A DNA stretch of 64,000 nucleotides from Sphaerisporangium viridialbum (GCF_049674955.1 NZ_CP187232.1:1798001-1862000); one strand, 5' to 3'; counted from the first letter of the stretch, positions 32,566 to 42,767 are shown. Program-made: numbers and translations. The notes: a model not told the origin generated them from the letters alone.

Positions 32566-34329
32566 CTACGCGTGCGGGCGCGTTTCCGCGGGCTGAGGGC
32601 CCGTCGTGCTGGCGTTCACGAGGAACGGGGTGAGCAGCCCGGGGATCCCCTGGTCCGCGACGCGCAGCGCCTCGGTGAGGTCGACGTCCCAGACGCCGTA
32701 CCCCTGGCGGCCCGCCGCGGTGGTCGCCGTCAGCGTGGCGAGACCGGCGCGCCGCTGGAAGAACGACCTGCTGAGGTTCCACCCGATGATGCCGTCGTTC
32801 TTCAGTGCCACGTGCCGCCGTACGACCGAGCCCCATCGCGTGACGAGATGGCCTTCCGCGACCGTGTGGCCGAGGCTCCGGTAGCGGTCGGCCGCCAGGG
32901 GCATGGCCGCGACCGTGACCACGATGGCCGCCTGCCAGGTCCAGGCGGGCAGTCCCGTCCAGTGCCACAGAGCCAGGAGCACCAAGGTCAGGCTTCCGCA
33001 GCAGGCCAGGGCGCGGGTGAAGCGGCGGCGCAGGGCCGCGGGGCCGTGGGGGACGAGCTCCGCCTCCAGAGGCCCGGCGGTGCCGAGCACGCGGGCGGCC
33101 ACGGCCCGGGCCTCGGCCCGTGGTGCGGGCGGCAGCAGCATCGACCCGCCGCGCTGGGCGCCGCGCCCGACCCGCAGGCCGGTGGCCACGGCGATGACCC
33201 GGGCCCCGCTCGCCGCGCGCAGGAGCAGCGGCTCGCTGAGCTCGACGCCGCGGAGGCGGCGCTCCTCCAGCGTGGTGGCCCGCGTGGTGATGAGGCCACG
33301 GGTCACGTGCAGGGTGCCGCCGGCGGTACGGGTGAGCCGGAACCGCCAGAACGCGAGCACGTACCCGAGCGTGGAGGCGACGGCGACGAACACCGCGAGC
33401 AGCGCCACCGAGCCGGCGACCTGCAGCCAGAGCGCTCCCCGGCCGAACCAGTCGGCCACCTGCCGCACCGGCCCTATCGACAGCAGGTCGACGTTGCCCT
33501 CGGACGCGATGCGCGAGACGAAACCCGCGAGCACGCCCACCGTGACCAGCCCCGACAGGGTGAACGGGCCGAAGCGGATCCATGCCGGCCGCAGCGCGGC
33601 CAGCTCGGTCTCGGCGGACCTGCGGGCGTACGCGTCCTCTGCCGGGGAGACGGCCCCAGCGGCCGTGGCCGGGCCACCGGACGGCGCCGCGTAGTCGGGG
33701 GTGCCCGGGCCGCCCGAGGTGACGGGCGCCATGGACGGAGCCGGGACGACGGCGCCCGGGGCGGCGGGACGGCGGTGCAGCAGCTCGTCGCGCAGCCGTT
33801 CCACCTCGGTCGCGTGGAGCGCGTCGAGCTTGAGCGTGCCGCCGTCCTTCCTGTCGGATCGGCCGGTGCCGATCTCGACCCTGGCCAGCCCGAGGAGGCG
33901 GTGAAGCACGTGGGAGGTGACGTCGACCGTCCTGATCCGGTCGCGCGGAGCGGTCAGCACCTGCCTGCGGACCAGGCCCTTGCGCACCTGGACGTACTGC
34001 GGCGTGACGCGGTAGGTCGTGGTGAACCACCGCAGGGTGCCCACGACGAGCATGATGCCGAGGCCGGCCAGGCTCCACAGGTGACCGCGCCCGCCCTGGG
34101 TGGATCCGGCGAACAGCAGGCCGATCAGCGCGGGGGCGCTGCGCACGACCTCCTGGAAGGGATGGATCACCAGCATGCGCCTGCTGAGCCGCCGCCACCG
34201 GCCCGCATCCTCTGTGCCTACCGTGCCGGTGGCGCCCGCCGTCGCGGTCGGGTCCGCCGCGCCGGGTGCGGCCGTCGGACCGTCGCCCGCCGTCGTGCCG
34301 GCCTCGGCCCCCGGACCCGTCCCGCTCAC
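32566..34329 (-). CDS. Membrane protein with bacterial PH domains (YdbT-like)
   Basis: A 587-residue protein with three bPH2 (YdbT/DUF304) units separated by paired membrane segments. The first unit is YRVTPQYVQVRKGLVRRQVL with RDRIRTVDVTSHVLHRLLGLARVEIGTG. The second carries FRLTRTAGGTLHVTRGLI. The third carries GHTVAEGHLVTRWGSVVRRH. The first 40 residues are an A/G/T-rich tail. Family function is unclear; Bacillus YdbS/YdbT protect against antimicrobial compounds. The GTG start overlaps the stop of the preceding YdbS-like gene by 4 bp. Confidence 0.85.
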   Translation of the reverse strand: MSGTGPGAEAGTTAGDGPTAAPGAADPTATAGATGTVGTEDAGRWRRLSRRMLVIHPFQEVVRSAPALIGLLFAGSTQGGRGHLWSLAGLGIMLVVGTLRWFTTTYRVTPQYVQVRKGLVRRQVLTAPRDRIRTVDVTSHVLHRLLGLARVEIGTGRSDRKDGGTLKLDALHATEVERLRDELLHRRPAAPGAVVPAPSMAPVTSGGPGTPDYAAPSGGPATAAGAVSPAEDAYARRSAETELAALRPAWIRFGPFTLSGLVTVGVLAGFVSRIASEGNVDLLSIGPVRQVADWFGRGALWLQVAGSVALLAVFVAVASTLGYVLAFWRFRLTRTAGGTLHVTRGLITTRATTLEERRLRGVELSEPLLLRAASGARVIAVATGLRVGRGAQRGGSMLLPPAPRAEARAVAARVLGTAGPLEAELVPHGPAALRRRFTRALACCGSLTLVLLALWHWTGLPAWTWQAAIVVTVAAMPLAADRYRSLGHTVAEGHLVTRWGSVVRRHVALKNDGIIGWNLSRSFFQRRAGLATLTATTAAGRQGYGVWDVDLTEALRVADQGIPGLLTPFLVNASTTGPQPAETRPHA

Positions 34330-34823
34330 GTGGCATCACCGGTGGTCGCCTGGGTGTTCGCGGTCAGCTCGTCCACGAGGCGCTGCGCCGTACCGCGATC
34401 GAGGCCGTTGACGCGCAGCGGGCCTGCGGCCGACGCGGTGGTGACCGTGACGTTGGCCAGCCCGAAGAGCTGCTCAAGCGGCCCGCGCTCGCTGTCCACG
34501 GTCTGGATGCGGGAGATCGGCGCGATGCGCCACTCCTGCTGGAGCCATCCCGACTGGGTGTAGACGGCGTCGGCCGTGGTCTCCCAGCGGTGGACCCGGT
34601 ACCTCCACCACGGCATCACGGTCACGTGGGCCAGGCCGAGGACGACGGTGACGGCGAGGACGGTGAGGTGGACGGCGCGGTTGCCGTCGTCGGCCACGGC
34701 CCACACGATCTGCGCGGCGATCAGTGCGAGCCATCCCATGGCGGCTCGCACACCCCAGAACCAGATCGCGGTGCGGCTGACACGGTGCCGTGGCGGCCGG
34801 AGGGAGAGGTCAGCGTTTTCCAC
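34326..34823 (-). CDS. Small membrane protein with bacterial PH domain (YdbS-like)
   Basis: A 165-residue protein with two membrane segments (about 20-75) and one bPH2 domain: YRVHRWETTADAVYTQSGWL, then ISRIQTVDSERGPLEQLFGL and LANVTVTTASAAGPLRVNGL. It is the usual first partner of the larger YdbT-like protein, and the 4-bp overlap at 34326-34329 confirms an operon. ATG 34823 follows AGGTGG-like sequence. Confidence 0.85.
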   Translation of the reverse strand: MENADLSLRPPRHRVSRTAIWFWGVRAAMGWLALIAAQIVWAVADDGNRAVHLTVLAVTVVLGLAHVTVMPWWRYRVHRWETTADAVYTQSGWLQQEWRIAPISRIQTVDSERGPLEQLFGLANVTVTTASAAGPLRVNGLDRGTAQRLVDELTANTQATTGDAT

Positions 34824-34907
34824 CTCTCCACTCTGTCAGTACCGTCACCGATCGGCGCAGTGCGGATCTTCCACAGTTGGCTGGGACAAATGTCATAACG
34901 GTCAGGC

Positions 34908-34975
34908 GCCTTCGCCGGGCCGATCCTCCAGGGCGCCGGGAACGGCGCCGCTTCCGAGGACCACCCGGCGAAGGC
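34908..34975 (-). terminator. Nested hairpin terminator after GH3
   Basis: A perfect 12-bp outer stem (GCCTTCGCCGGG, 34908-34919, with 34964-34975) encloses a second perfect stem, GGCGCC/GGCGCC (34932-34937 and 34944-34949). It lies 13 bp after the GH3 stop on the minus strand. Confidence 0.75.
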
Positions 34976-34987
34976 CTGTCGTGCCCG

Positions 34988-37252
34988 TCAGACGGCCGAG
35001 CAGGGCACCCCGTTCAGGGAGAACGCCGTGGGCGGGGCGTTCGTCCCGCCGACCGAGGCGGTGAAGCCGAAGGAGGCGCTGCCGCCCGCGGGGATGCGCG
35101 CGTTCCACCCGCCGTCGGCCGCGGTGGCCCGCGTCCCGCTCTGCGTGACCGTGGCGTTCCAGGCGTTGGTGACGCGCTGGTCCCCCGCGAAGGTGAAGGT
35201 GAGGGTCCAGCCGTTCACCGCGACCCCGGTGACGTTGATGGTCACGTCCGCGTTGAACCCGCCCTGCCACTGACTGCTGACCTTGTAGGCCACCTTGCAC
35301 CCGAGCCCGCCCGGCGTGGACGTCGGTGTCGGTGTCGGGGTGGGCGTGGGCGTCGGGGTGGGCGTGGGAGTCGGGCTGGGAGTGGACGTCGAGTACGTCA
35401 GCCCGTAGCCGTAGTCGTACAGCGCCGGCTTGCCGTCCCCGGTGTTGATCGGTTGCTGGGCGAACTCGCGCATCCAGGTCATCGGCAGCTTCCCGGTCGG
35501 CGCGTAGTCGCCGAACAGCACGTCCGCCACGCCGCCGCCCTCGGTGCCGGGCAGCCAGGCGGCCACCAGCGCTTTCCATCCGCCGACCTGCGAGGCGATG
35601 TCCATCGGCCTGCCGGACACCAGCACGACGACCACCGGCACGCCGGACGCCCGCAGCCGCGAGAGCGTGGCGAGGTCGGTCGCGTCCAGGCTGAGGGACG
35701 AGGGCCGGTCGCCCTGCCCCTCGGCGTACGGCGTCTCGCCGACCACGGCGATCGCGGCCCGGTACGAGGAGTCGATGCCCGTCCCGTCGCGGCTGTAGGT
35801 GACGGTCGCGCCGGAGCCCACCTTGTCGCGGATACCCTGCAGGATGGTCGTGCCCGTGGTGATCGCCCCGGATGAGCCCTGCCAGGTGATGGTCCAGCCG
35901 CCGCTCTGGTTGCCGATGTCGTCGGCGCTCTTGCCGGCCACGAAGATCTTCCCGCCCGCCTTCGCGAGCGGCAGCAGGTTGCCGTCGTTCTTCAGCAGCA
36001 CCTGCGACTTGCGTACGGCCTCACGCGCCACCGCCCGGTGCGCGGCGTTGCCCACCGTCGGCGTGTACGACCGGTCCGTCAGCGGCTTCTCGAACAGCCC
36101 CAGTTCGAACTTCTTGGTGAGGATCCGCCGGTTCGCGTCGTCGACGCGCGCCGTCGTGACCCGCCCGGCCTGTACCTCCGACTTCAGCAGGGAGATGAAC
36201 TTCTTGTAGTCGTTCGGCACCATCACCATGTCGACGCCCGCGTTGATCGCGGTCCTGACCTCGTCCGCCGTGAAGCCGGGCTGGCCGTCGAGCTGGTCGA
36301 TGGCGGCCCAGTCGGTCACCACGAAGCCGCCGAACCCCAGCTCGCCCTTCAGCACGTCGGTGATGAGGTAGCGGTTGCCGTGCATCTTCTGCCCGTTCCA
36401 GCTGCTGAAGGAGATCATCACAGAGCCCACGCCCCGCTCGACGGCGGCCCTGAACGGCGGCAGGTGGATGGCGCGCAGGTCGGCCTCGCTGAGCTGGGTG
36501 TCGCCCTGGTCCTTGCCTCCCGTGGTGCCCCCGTCGCCCATGTAGTGCTTGGCTGTGGCGAGGATGGAGGCGGGGCCGTTCAGCGACGAGCCCTGGAACC
36601 CGGTGACGATGGTCGCCATCTGGCTGACCAGCGCCGGATTCTCGCTGAACGACTCGTAGGTGCGCCCCCAGCGGTCGTCGCGGGCCACGCAGAGACAGGG
36701 CGCGAAGGTCCAGTCGACCCCGGTCCCCGACACCTCCTCGGCCGTGGCCCGGCCCACCCGCTGGACCAGGTCGGGATCACGCGCCGCGCCGAGCCCGATG
36801 TTGTGCGGGAAGATCGTCGCCCCGCCCACGTTGTTGTCGCCGTGCACGGCGTCCACCCCGTAGATCATCGGGATGCCCAGCGGCGTGGACAGCGACTGCC
36901 GCTGGAAGTTGTCGTACATGTCGGCCCAGCCCGTGGCCGTGTTGGGCGACGGCACGGACCCGCCGCCCGACAGCACCGACCCGATCCGGTACGTCGCGAG
37001 GTCCGACACCGGGTTGAGCGCCGCCCGCTCGGCCTGCGTCATCTGCCCCACCTTGTCGTCCAGCGACATGCGCGACAGCAGATCGTTCACCCTGGCCGCG
37101 ACGCTCAGGCTCGGATCCTTGTACGGCGGCGTGTCGAGCGCCTTGGCCGGGTGCGGCTGTTCCACGACACCGAACGCCGCGAGGGCCAGCATCACCAGAA
37201 CGGGTATCCTCAACGCCCTCATCAGGTGGCGCGAGCGGGGCACGGCGGTCAT
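34988..37252 (-). CDS. Secreted GH3 beta-glucosidase with C-terminal CBM2
   Basis: A 754-residue exported enzyme. ATG 37252 is chosen for its AGGAGGAG site and the signal peptide that follows (about residues 10-38). The GH3 catalytic domain has KHYMGDGGT and the nucleophile Asp in FGGFVVTDWAAID. A second alpha/beta sandwich domain follows (RKSQVLLKNDGNLLPL). After GYGLTYS comes a Pro-Thr repeat linker and a CBM2 cellulose-binding module of about 100 residues with two Cys. Family members release glucose from cellobiose or cello-oligosaccharides; a cellulose-binding module on a GH3 suggests action at the fibre surface. It is part of the cellulase set though 8 kb from the others. Confidence 0.93.
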   Translation of the reverse strand: MTAVPRSRHLMRALRIPVLVMLALAAFGVVEQPHPAKALDTPPYKDPSLSVAARVNDLLSRMSLDDKVGQMTQAERAALNPVSDLATYRIGSVLSGGGSVPSPNTATGWADMYDNFQRQSLSTPLGIPMIYGVDAVHGDNNVGGATIFPHNIGLGAARDPDLVQRVGRATAEEVSGTGVDWTFAPCLCVARDDRWGRTYESFSENPALVSQMATIVTGFQGSSLNGPASILATAKHYMGDGGTTGGKDQGDTQLSEADLRAIHLPPFRAAVERGVGSVMISFSSWNGQKMHGNRYLITDVLKGELGFGGFVVTDWAAIDQLDGQPGFTADEVRTAINAGVDMVMVPNDYKKFISLLKSEVQAGRVTTARVDDANRRILTKKFELGLFEKPLTDRSYTPTVGNAAHRAVAREAVRKSQVLLKNDGNLLPLAKAGGKIFVAGKSADDIGNQSGGWTITWQGSSGAITTGTTILQGIRDKVGSGATVTYSRDGTGIDSSYRAAIAVVGETPYAEGQGDRPSSLSLDATDLATLSRLRASGVPVVVVLVSGRPMDIASQVGGWKALVAAWLPGTEGGGVADVLFGDYAPTGKLPMTWMREFAQQPINTGDGKPALYDYGYGLTYSTSTPSPTPTPTPTPTPTPTPTPTSTPGGLGCKVAYKVSSQWQGGFNADVTINVTGVAVNGWTLTFTFAGDQRVTNAWNATVTQSGTRATAADGGWNARIPAGGSASFGFTASVGGTNAPPTAFSLNGVPCSAV

Positions 37253-37347
37253 CGGCTCCTCCTGGATGTCGCCGCGACCGTAAGAACCCCCCACCCCCGA
37301 GGTCAACCAACCCGCCCCCACCCCCGCACCCACCAGCCCGAACCCCG

Positions 37348-37356
37348 GAAACTTTC
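37348..37356. promoter_or_regulatory. GAAACTTTC element upstream of GH3
   Basis: A 9-bp palindrome centred 100 bp upstream of the GH3 start. The same core occurs upstream of GH48 (51337-51345) and, with one mismatch, of GH5 (55530-55538). It resembles the CGAAACTTTCG element reported before Streptomyces xylanase genes. GH3 has no CelR box. Confidence 0.4.
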
Positions 37357-37535
37357 ACACCCCGAGGCCGGGGGGTGGGCTGGGTTTATGGGGGGATGGA
37401 TGGCGGAACAGTGTCGGGGACGGCATTACGGCCATCGGGACACCGCGTCCGACCTGGGCACAGCGGGTGGTTCCGGTGGAAGGGCCCCCCGCTCCCGCCT
37501 GGAGGGATGATGGGTTGCGCCTGCTGGAGGGCCGG

Positions 37536-40500
37536 ATGTTCCTGACCCGGGTGCTGGGCTCGTCCGCGTCGTTGCTGCGGGGCGTGCTGCCCGATCCGCT
37601 CCGGGACCTCGTCCCGACCCCTCGCAGGCTCGCCGCCTGCCCCGGAGGGCTGCGCGTCGACCTGCACGCCATCGGCGCCCCGGGCACCGAGGACGCCGCG
37701 CGGGCGCTGGAGGAGCGCCTGACCGCGCTGCCCGGCGTCGAGCGGGCGGAGGTCAACGGCCGTCTCGGCTGGGTCTTCGTACGGTGCGACCCGGACGAGA
37801 TCGGCCAGGACGAGCTGATGGCGATCGTCGCGGAGCTCGACTCCCAGGAGGAGAGGGCACACCAGTCGCCGGTCCGCCTGGTCGAGGAGCACGTGCGCGC
37901 GACCATCCGGCTCACGGCCGGTGCCGGCGCCCTCGGCCTGGTGGCCGCCGCGAGGATGGCGCGGATCCGGCCGCTTCCCCCGGCCGTGCCCGCCGTGACG
38001 CACCTGGTGAACTCCACCCCGTTCCTGCGTGAACCGCTCGACGCCGTTCTCGGGCGCGGGCCCGCGAACTCCCTGTTCACCACGGTCAACCTGGTCGCCC
38101 AGACGCTCGCGTTGCGACCGCTCGGGCTGGTCGCGCAGGCCGCGGCGTCGCTGTGCCGGTACGTGGAGGCGACGGCCGAGCGGCGCACCTGGGAACGCCT
38201 GGAGGAGCGGCTGGCGGAGAAGCCGGGTGGCTACCAGCACATCAGGGCGGCCTCCCGGCCGCGCCGCGGGCACCTGCCGCACGGGCCCGTCGAGCGGTAC
38301 GCGGTCGTCGCGAGCCCGGTGGCGGTCTCCGCCTACGTGGGCGCGCGGATCATCGCGCCCCACACCCGGCGCGCGCTGCCGATCCTCGTGTCCGTCACGC
38401 CGAGGGTCGGGAATCTGACGCGTGAGGCCTTCGCCGGGGCCATCGGCCGTGCGCTGTGCACGCGCGACTCGATCGTCCTCGACGCCGGGGCCCTGCGCGC
38501 GATGGACCGGGTCGACACGGTGATCCTCGACGCCGGCTCGCTGACCACCGGCTCCTGGAGCATCGACCGGGTCGAGCCGCTCGTGGAGGGCGTGAAGTCC
38601 GGCGAGCTGTACGCCCGGCTGTACTCGCTCGTCGACTTCGCGGACCCCGGCGGCGGCCGGAGCGGCGACGGCTGGTCCACCGCGCCGCTCAACGACCTCG
38701 CCGCCCTGCTCCCCGCGCACGCGCCCGCGTGGCGAGAACGCGGTCTGCGGGCCATCGAGGTGCGCAGGAACGGCACGCCGATCGCGGTCGTGGGCCTGGC
38801 GCGGGAGATCGACCCGCTGGCCGTGGCCATCGTCGCGGCGGCCAAGGCCGCGGGCACGGTGATGCTGGCGGGAGACGACGGGCTCGCCCAGCGGCTCGCG
38901 ATCGGGCAGGTGCTCCCGGGCGGCGCCGAGCTGGCCGACCGGGTGTACGACCTCCAGGCGCGGGGCCACGGCGTGGTCGTGGTGTCACGGGAGGCGCGGG
39001 AGGCGCTCGCCCAGGCGGACATCGGCGTCGGCGTCGCCGACCTGGGACAGGCGGACCTGCCGTGGGACGCCGACATCGCCGCCGAGCCCTCCGGCGTCCA
39101 CCTGTTCCTCACCTGCCTGCCGCGGGCGGTGGGCGTCAGCCGTAACGGCGTGCATCTCGGCGCCACGGGGGCGGTGGTGGGCAGCCTGCTGGCGATGGCC
39201 GGGCCCGAGGTGACCTCGCTTCGCCGCGCGTACTTCGTGAACGCCTTCGTCTCGCTCGTCGCCGTCATCCTGGGCGAGTGGTCGGGCCGGTCCGCCGCGC
39301 GCGTACCGACCCCGCTGCGCGCGGACACCACTCCCTGGCACGCGATGTCGGTCAAGGAGGTCCTCTCGCGGCTCGGCTCGTCGTCCGACGGGATACCCGA
39401 CGCCGACGCGGTGCGGCGCAGGCGCGAGACGGGGACCACAGAGGGCGAGGAGCCGCGCTCGCTGGCGCACACGACCGTGGAGGAGCTGGCGAACCCGCTC
39501 ACCCCCGCGCTCGCGGCCGGGGCCGGCATCTCGGCGCTGGTGGGCTCGGTGCTCGACGCGGTGATGATCAGCGGGGTGATGGTGATCAACGCCTTCCTCG
39601 GCGGCGTGCAGCGGTTCAGGGCGGACAAGGCGCTGCACCGCCTGACCGAGGCCACCCAGGTCCACGTACGGCTGCGCCGTCCCGAGGGAACCGTGACCGC
39701 GACCAGGGAGGACCTCGCCCCCGGCGACGTGGTGGAGCTGCGCGCGGGCGACGCCGTGCCCGCCGACGCGCGCGTCATCAAGGCGGTCGGCCTGGAGGTG
39801 GACGAGTCGACGCTCACCGGCGAGTCGCAGCTCGTCACCAAGACGGCGGCGCCCACCGTCGCCGCGGCCATCGCCGACCGGAGCTCCATGGTCTACCAGG
39901 GCACCACGGTCGCGGCGGGCAGCGGGCGGGCGGTGATCGTGGCGACGGGCGACATGACCGAGGCGGGCCGCAGCGCCAGGCTCGCCGCGGAGCCGAGCCC
40001 GCCGACCGGGGTGGAGCTGCGGCTCCGCGAGCTGAGCCGGCGGATCCTGCCGCTGTCGATCGGCGCGGGGGCCGTCCTGCTGCTCACCGATGTGCTCCGC
40101 GGCCGGCCGCTGGCCTCGGCTCTCGCGCCCGCCGTCAGCCTGACCGTGGCCGCGGTGCCCGAGGGACTTCCGTTCGTCGCCACCGTGGCCGAGCTCGCGG
40201 CGGCGCGGCGGCTGTCGAAGCGTGCCGCGCTCGTGCGGAACCCGTCCACCATCGAGGCGCTCGGGCGGGTCAACGTGCTCTGCTTCGACAAGACGGGGAC
40301 GCTGACCGAAGGGCACATCAGCCTGCGGTACCTGTCGGACGGGCATGCCGGGCGGCCCGTGGAGGAGGCCACGGAACAGCTCAGGCACATCCTCGCCGCC
40401 GCCGTCCGGGCGAGCCCCCTGTCCGGCGGGGGGCGCGTGATCGCGCATCCCACCGACCGCGCCGTCCTCGACGGGGCTCAGCGGCAGGGCGTCACGCCCC

Positions 40501-41954
40501 AGGAGGGGTTGCGCACCTGGGAACGCGTGGACGAGCTGCCCTTCGAGCCGGGGCGGGGCTACCACGCCGTTCTGGGCCGTACCGAGCAGGGGCACCTGCT
40601 GAGCGTCAAGGGCGCCCCCGAGATCGTGGTCACGCACTGCGACAAGGTTCTCAGGGACGGAAAGGTCGTTCCACTCACCGAGACCGTGCGGCGGGAGCTC
40701 GAACGCGAGGTCGACAGGCTGGCGCACCAGGGCTACCGGGTGCTGGCCGTCGCCGAGCGTCCCGCCTCCGACCGGGGCGACCTCGACGAGTCGCGCATCG
40801 ACGACCTGTGCTTCCTGGGCTTCCTCGGCCTCGCCGACCCGGTGCGCCCGACGGCCAAGGAGAGCGTCAACCGGCTGTTCCGCGCCGGGGTGCGGATCGT
40901 GATGGTCACCGGCGACCACCCCAGCACCGCCGAGTCCATCGCCGCGGAGCTGGACGTCCTGAACGGCGGGCGCGTCATGACCGGCCCCGAGCTCGACGCG
41001 CTCGACGACGACACTCTGACCAAGGTGCTGCCGGAGGTGGCCGTCTTCGCGCGCACGACCCCCGCGCACAAGGCGCGGATCGTCACCTGCCTTCGCCGGG
41101 CGGGCGAGGTCGTGGCCGTCACGGGCGACGGAGCCAACGACGCCCCCGCGATCCGCATGGCCGACGTGGGGATCGCCCTCGGCTCCCGCGCCACCCCTGC
41201 CGCCCGCGCCGCCGCCGACCTCGTGGTGACCGACGACCGCATCGAGACGATCGTGGACGCGATCGTCGAGGGCAGGGCCATGTGGAGTTCGGTGCGCGAC
41301 TCGCTGAGCATCCTTCTCGGCGGCAACGTCGGGGAGATCGTGTTCACGGTGGGGTCCGGCCTCCTCGCGGGCGGGAGCGCGCTGAACGCCCGCCAGCTCC
41401 TGCTGGTGAACCTCCTCACCGACATGGTGCCCGCCCTGGCGGTCGCCGTACGGCCGCCCGCGTCGACCGATCCGGAGAAGCTGCTCGCCGAGGGCCCGGA
41501 GGCGTCGCTCGGCGCGTCGCTGACCAGGGACATCTACCTGCGCGCGGTCGTCACCGCGAGCGCCGCCACCGCGGCCTGGCTCGTCGGGCGGCTGACCGGC
41601 ACGCGAGGACGGGCGGACACGATCGGGCTGGTCGCGCTCGTGTCGGCCCAGCTCTTCCAGACCGTGGCGGGCGGCGGACGGGACAAGGTGGTCGTGCTCG
41701 CCTCGCTGGTGTCGGTCGCCGTGCTGTGGCTGGTCGTCACCCTGCCGGGTGTGAGCAGGTTCTTCGGCAGCCGGCCTCTCGGACCGGTGGGCTGGGCCAT
41801 CGCCCTCGGCAGCGCCGCCGCCGCGACGCTCCTCGGCGCGGCGGTGCAGCGGATGAAGGAGACGGCCCGCGCCGAGGCCGGGAAGCCGGGGACACCGGGG
41901 GGCACGGCGGCCCGCGTGCCCGCCGGGAGGCCGGTGGCCCCCGTCCCGGCCTGA
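37536..41954 (+). CDS. Giant P-type ATPase with degenerate N-terminal half (CtpI-like)
   Basis: A protein of about 1472 residues. The C-terminal half is a P-type cation ATPase: VDESTLTGESQL (about 760), membrane motif VPEGLP (about 873, the P2-type signature rather than the CPC of heavy-metal pumps), phosphorylation site DKTGTLT at D918, VTGDGANDAP, and six C-terminal membrane segments. The N-terminal half echoes the fold but is decayed: DTVILDAGSLTTG at D332 stands where DKTGTLT would be, and there is a degenerate P-domain after it. Mycobacterial CtpI has a similar length. The ion is unknown. ATG 37536 follows GGAGG by 5 nt; an in-frame TTG at 37515 is possible. Confidence 0.88.
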   Translation: MFLTRVLGSSASLLRGVLPDPLRDLVPTPRRLAACPGGLRVDLHAIGAPGTEDAARALEERLTALPGVERAEVNGRLGWVFVRCDPDEIGQDELMAIVAELDSQEERAHQSPVRLVEEHVRATIRLTAGAGALGLVAAARMARIRPLPPAVPAVTHLVNSTPFLREPLDAVLGRGPANSLFTTVNLVAQTLALRPLGLVAQAAASLCRYVEATAERRTWERLEERLAEKPGGYQHIRAASRPRRGHLPHGPVERYAVVASPVAVSAYVGARIIAPHTRRALPILVSVTPRVGNLTREAFAGAIGRALCTRDSIVLDAGALRAMDRVDTVILDAGSLTTGSWSIDRVEPLVEGVKSGELYARLYSLVDFADPGGGRSGDGWSTAPLNDLAALLPAHAPAWRERGLRAIEVRRNGTPIAVVGLAREIDPLAVAIVAAAKAAGTVMLAGDDGLAQRLAIGQVLPGGAELADRVYDLQARGHGVVVVSREAREALAQADIGVGVADLGQADLPWDADIAAEPSGVHLFLTCLPRAVGVSRNGVHLGATGAVVGSLLAMAGPEVTSLRRAYFVNAFVSLVAVILGEWSGRSAARVPTPLRADTTPWHAMSVKEVLSRLGSSSDGIPDADAVRRRRETGTTEGEEPRSLAHTTVEELANPLTPALAAGAGISALVGSVLDAVMISGVMVINAFLGGVQRFRADKALHRLTEATQVHVRLRRPEGTVTATREDLAPGDVVELRAGDAVPADARVIKAVGLEVDESTLTGESQLVTKTAAPTVAAAIADRSSMVYQGTTVAAGSGRAVIVATGDMTEAGRSARLAAEPSPPTGVELRLRELSRRILPLSIGAGAVLLLTDVLRGRPLASALAPAVSLTVAAVPEGLPFVATVAELAAARRLSKRAALVRNPSTIEALGRVNVLCFDKTGTLTEGHISLRYLSDGHAGRPVEEATEQLRHILAAAVRASPLSGGGRVIAHPTDRAVLDGAQRQGVTPQEGLRTWERVDELPFEPGRGYHAVLGRTEQGHLLSVKGAPEIVVTHCDKVLRDGKVVPLTETVRRELEREVDRLAHQGYRVLAVAERPASDRGDLDESRIDDLCFLGFLGLADPVRPTAKESVNRLFRAGVRIVMVTGDHPSTAESIAAELDVLNGGRVMTGPELDALDDDTLTKVLPEVAVFARTTPAHKARIVTCLRRAGEVVAVTGDGANDAPAIRMADVGIALGSRATPAARAAADLVVTDDRIETIVDAIVEGRAMWSSVRDSLSILLGGNVGEIVFTVGSGLLAGGSALNARQLLLVNLLTDMVPALAVAVRPPASTDPEKLLAEGPEASLGASLTRDIYLRAVVTASAATAAWLVGRLTGTRGRADTIGLVALVSAQLFQTVAGGGRDKVVVLASLVSVAVLWLVVTLPGVSRFFGSRPLGPVGWAIALGSAAAATLLGAAVQRMKETARAEAGKPGTPGGTAARVPAGRPVAPVPA

Positions 41955-41977
41955 GACGCCGGCCCTCACGGCCGGTG

Positions 41978-42541
41978 TCAGCCGTCGTATCTGTAGTAGC
42001 CGGCGAGGTCGGGGAGGATGGTCACCCGGTCGGTGCGGACGGTCGTGCCGGTGCGGAGAGCGTTGATCATCTTTCCGCCGCCGATGTAGATGCCGACGTG
42101 GTGGGTTCTGACCGTCTTCTTGCGGATCTTGCCGTAGAAGACCAGGTCGCCGGGGCGGGCCGTCGCAGGGGCGATCTTGCGCAGGCGGCGGACGTGGTCG
42201 TCGGTGGTGCCGTTGCCCAGCACGTCCCTCTGGAAGGCGAGCTGGTACACCCAGCGGGCCAGGCCAGAGCAGTCCAGACCGCGGGTGGTCGCGGCCGGGC
42301 ACGGCTTGACGGAGCCGTGGTAGCCCTGGCAGGTGCCGAGCGAGGGCCCGGGTCTCGCCCCGTGGCCGCCGCCCCAGACGTACGGGATCTCCCCGCCCGG
42401 CCACCGTGACTGCTCCTGGCCGCGCTGGATGGCCTGGGCGATCTCCAGCACCCGGTCGGGCTCGCCGTGCAGCAGGGGCGCCGATCCCGCCGCGAGGGCC
42501 AGCACGCCCGCGGCGATCGCCAGCCGGACAGCCCGTGCCAT
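41978..42541 (-). CDS. Secreted NlpC/P60 (C40) peptidoglycan hydrolase
   Basis: A 187-residue exported cysteine peptidase. A short signal peptide (about 1-26) is followed by the NlpC/P60 domain with catalytic C91 in GLDCSGLARW, His147/148 in THHVGIYIGGG, and PYVWGGGH upstream. Such enzymes cut gamma-D-Glu-diaminopimelate bonds in peptidoglycan stems. Unlike RpfA or RipA relatives it has no extra domains. ATG 42541 lies after GGGGGG. It converges on the P-type ATPase with 23 bp between stops. Confidence 0.9.
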   Translation of the reverse strand: MARAVRLAIAAGVLALAAGSAPLLHGEPDRVLEIAQAIQRGQEQSRWPGGEIPYVWGGGHGARPGPSLGTCQGYHGSVKPCPAATTRGLDCSGLARWVYQLAFQRDVLGNGTTDDHVRRLRKIAPATARPGDLVFYGKIRKKTVRTHHVGIYIGGGKMINALRTGTTVRTDRVTILPDLAGYYRYDG

Positions 42542-42767
42542 CGAAACCCCCCGTTCCGCTCGGTATGCGACTCAACCATTCTGTTTAACTTTCGGCGGAT
42601 GTGAGCGGTTTTCCCAGCGGTCCCTGGCCGGGCTCGGGCATCCCGGACCTACGTAGTTCTCCGCATATCTCTCCGCAGACCCCCCGACCTACCGTCAGTA
42701 CGACCGTACGCGCGGGGGCCAGGCCGGACGGTGGCGCACCGGCCCACACGTGCATAGGAGAACGCCC

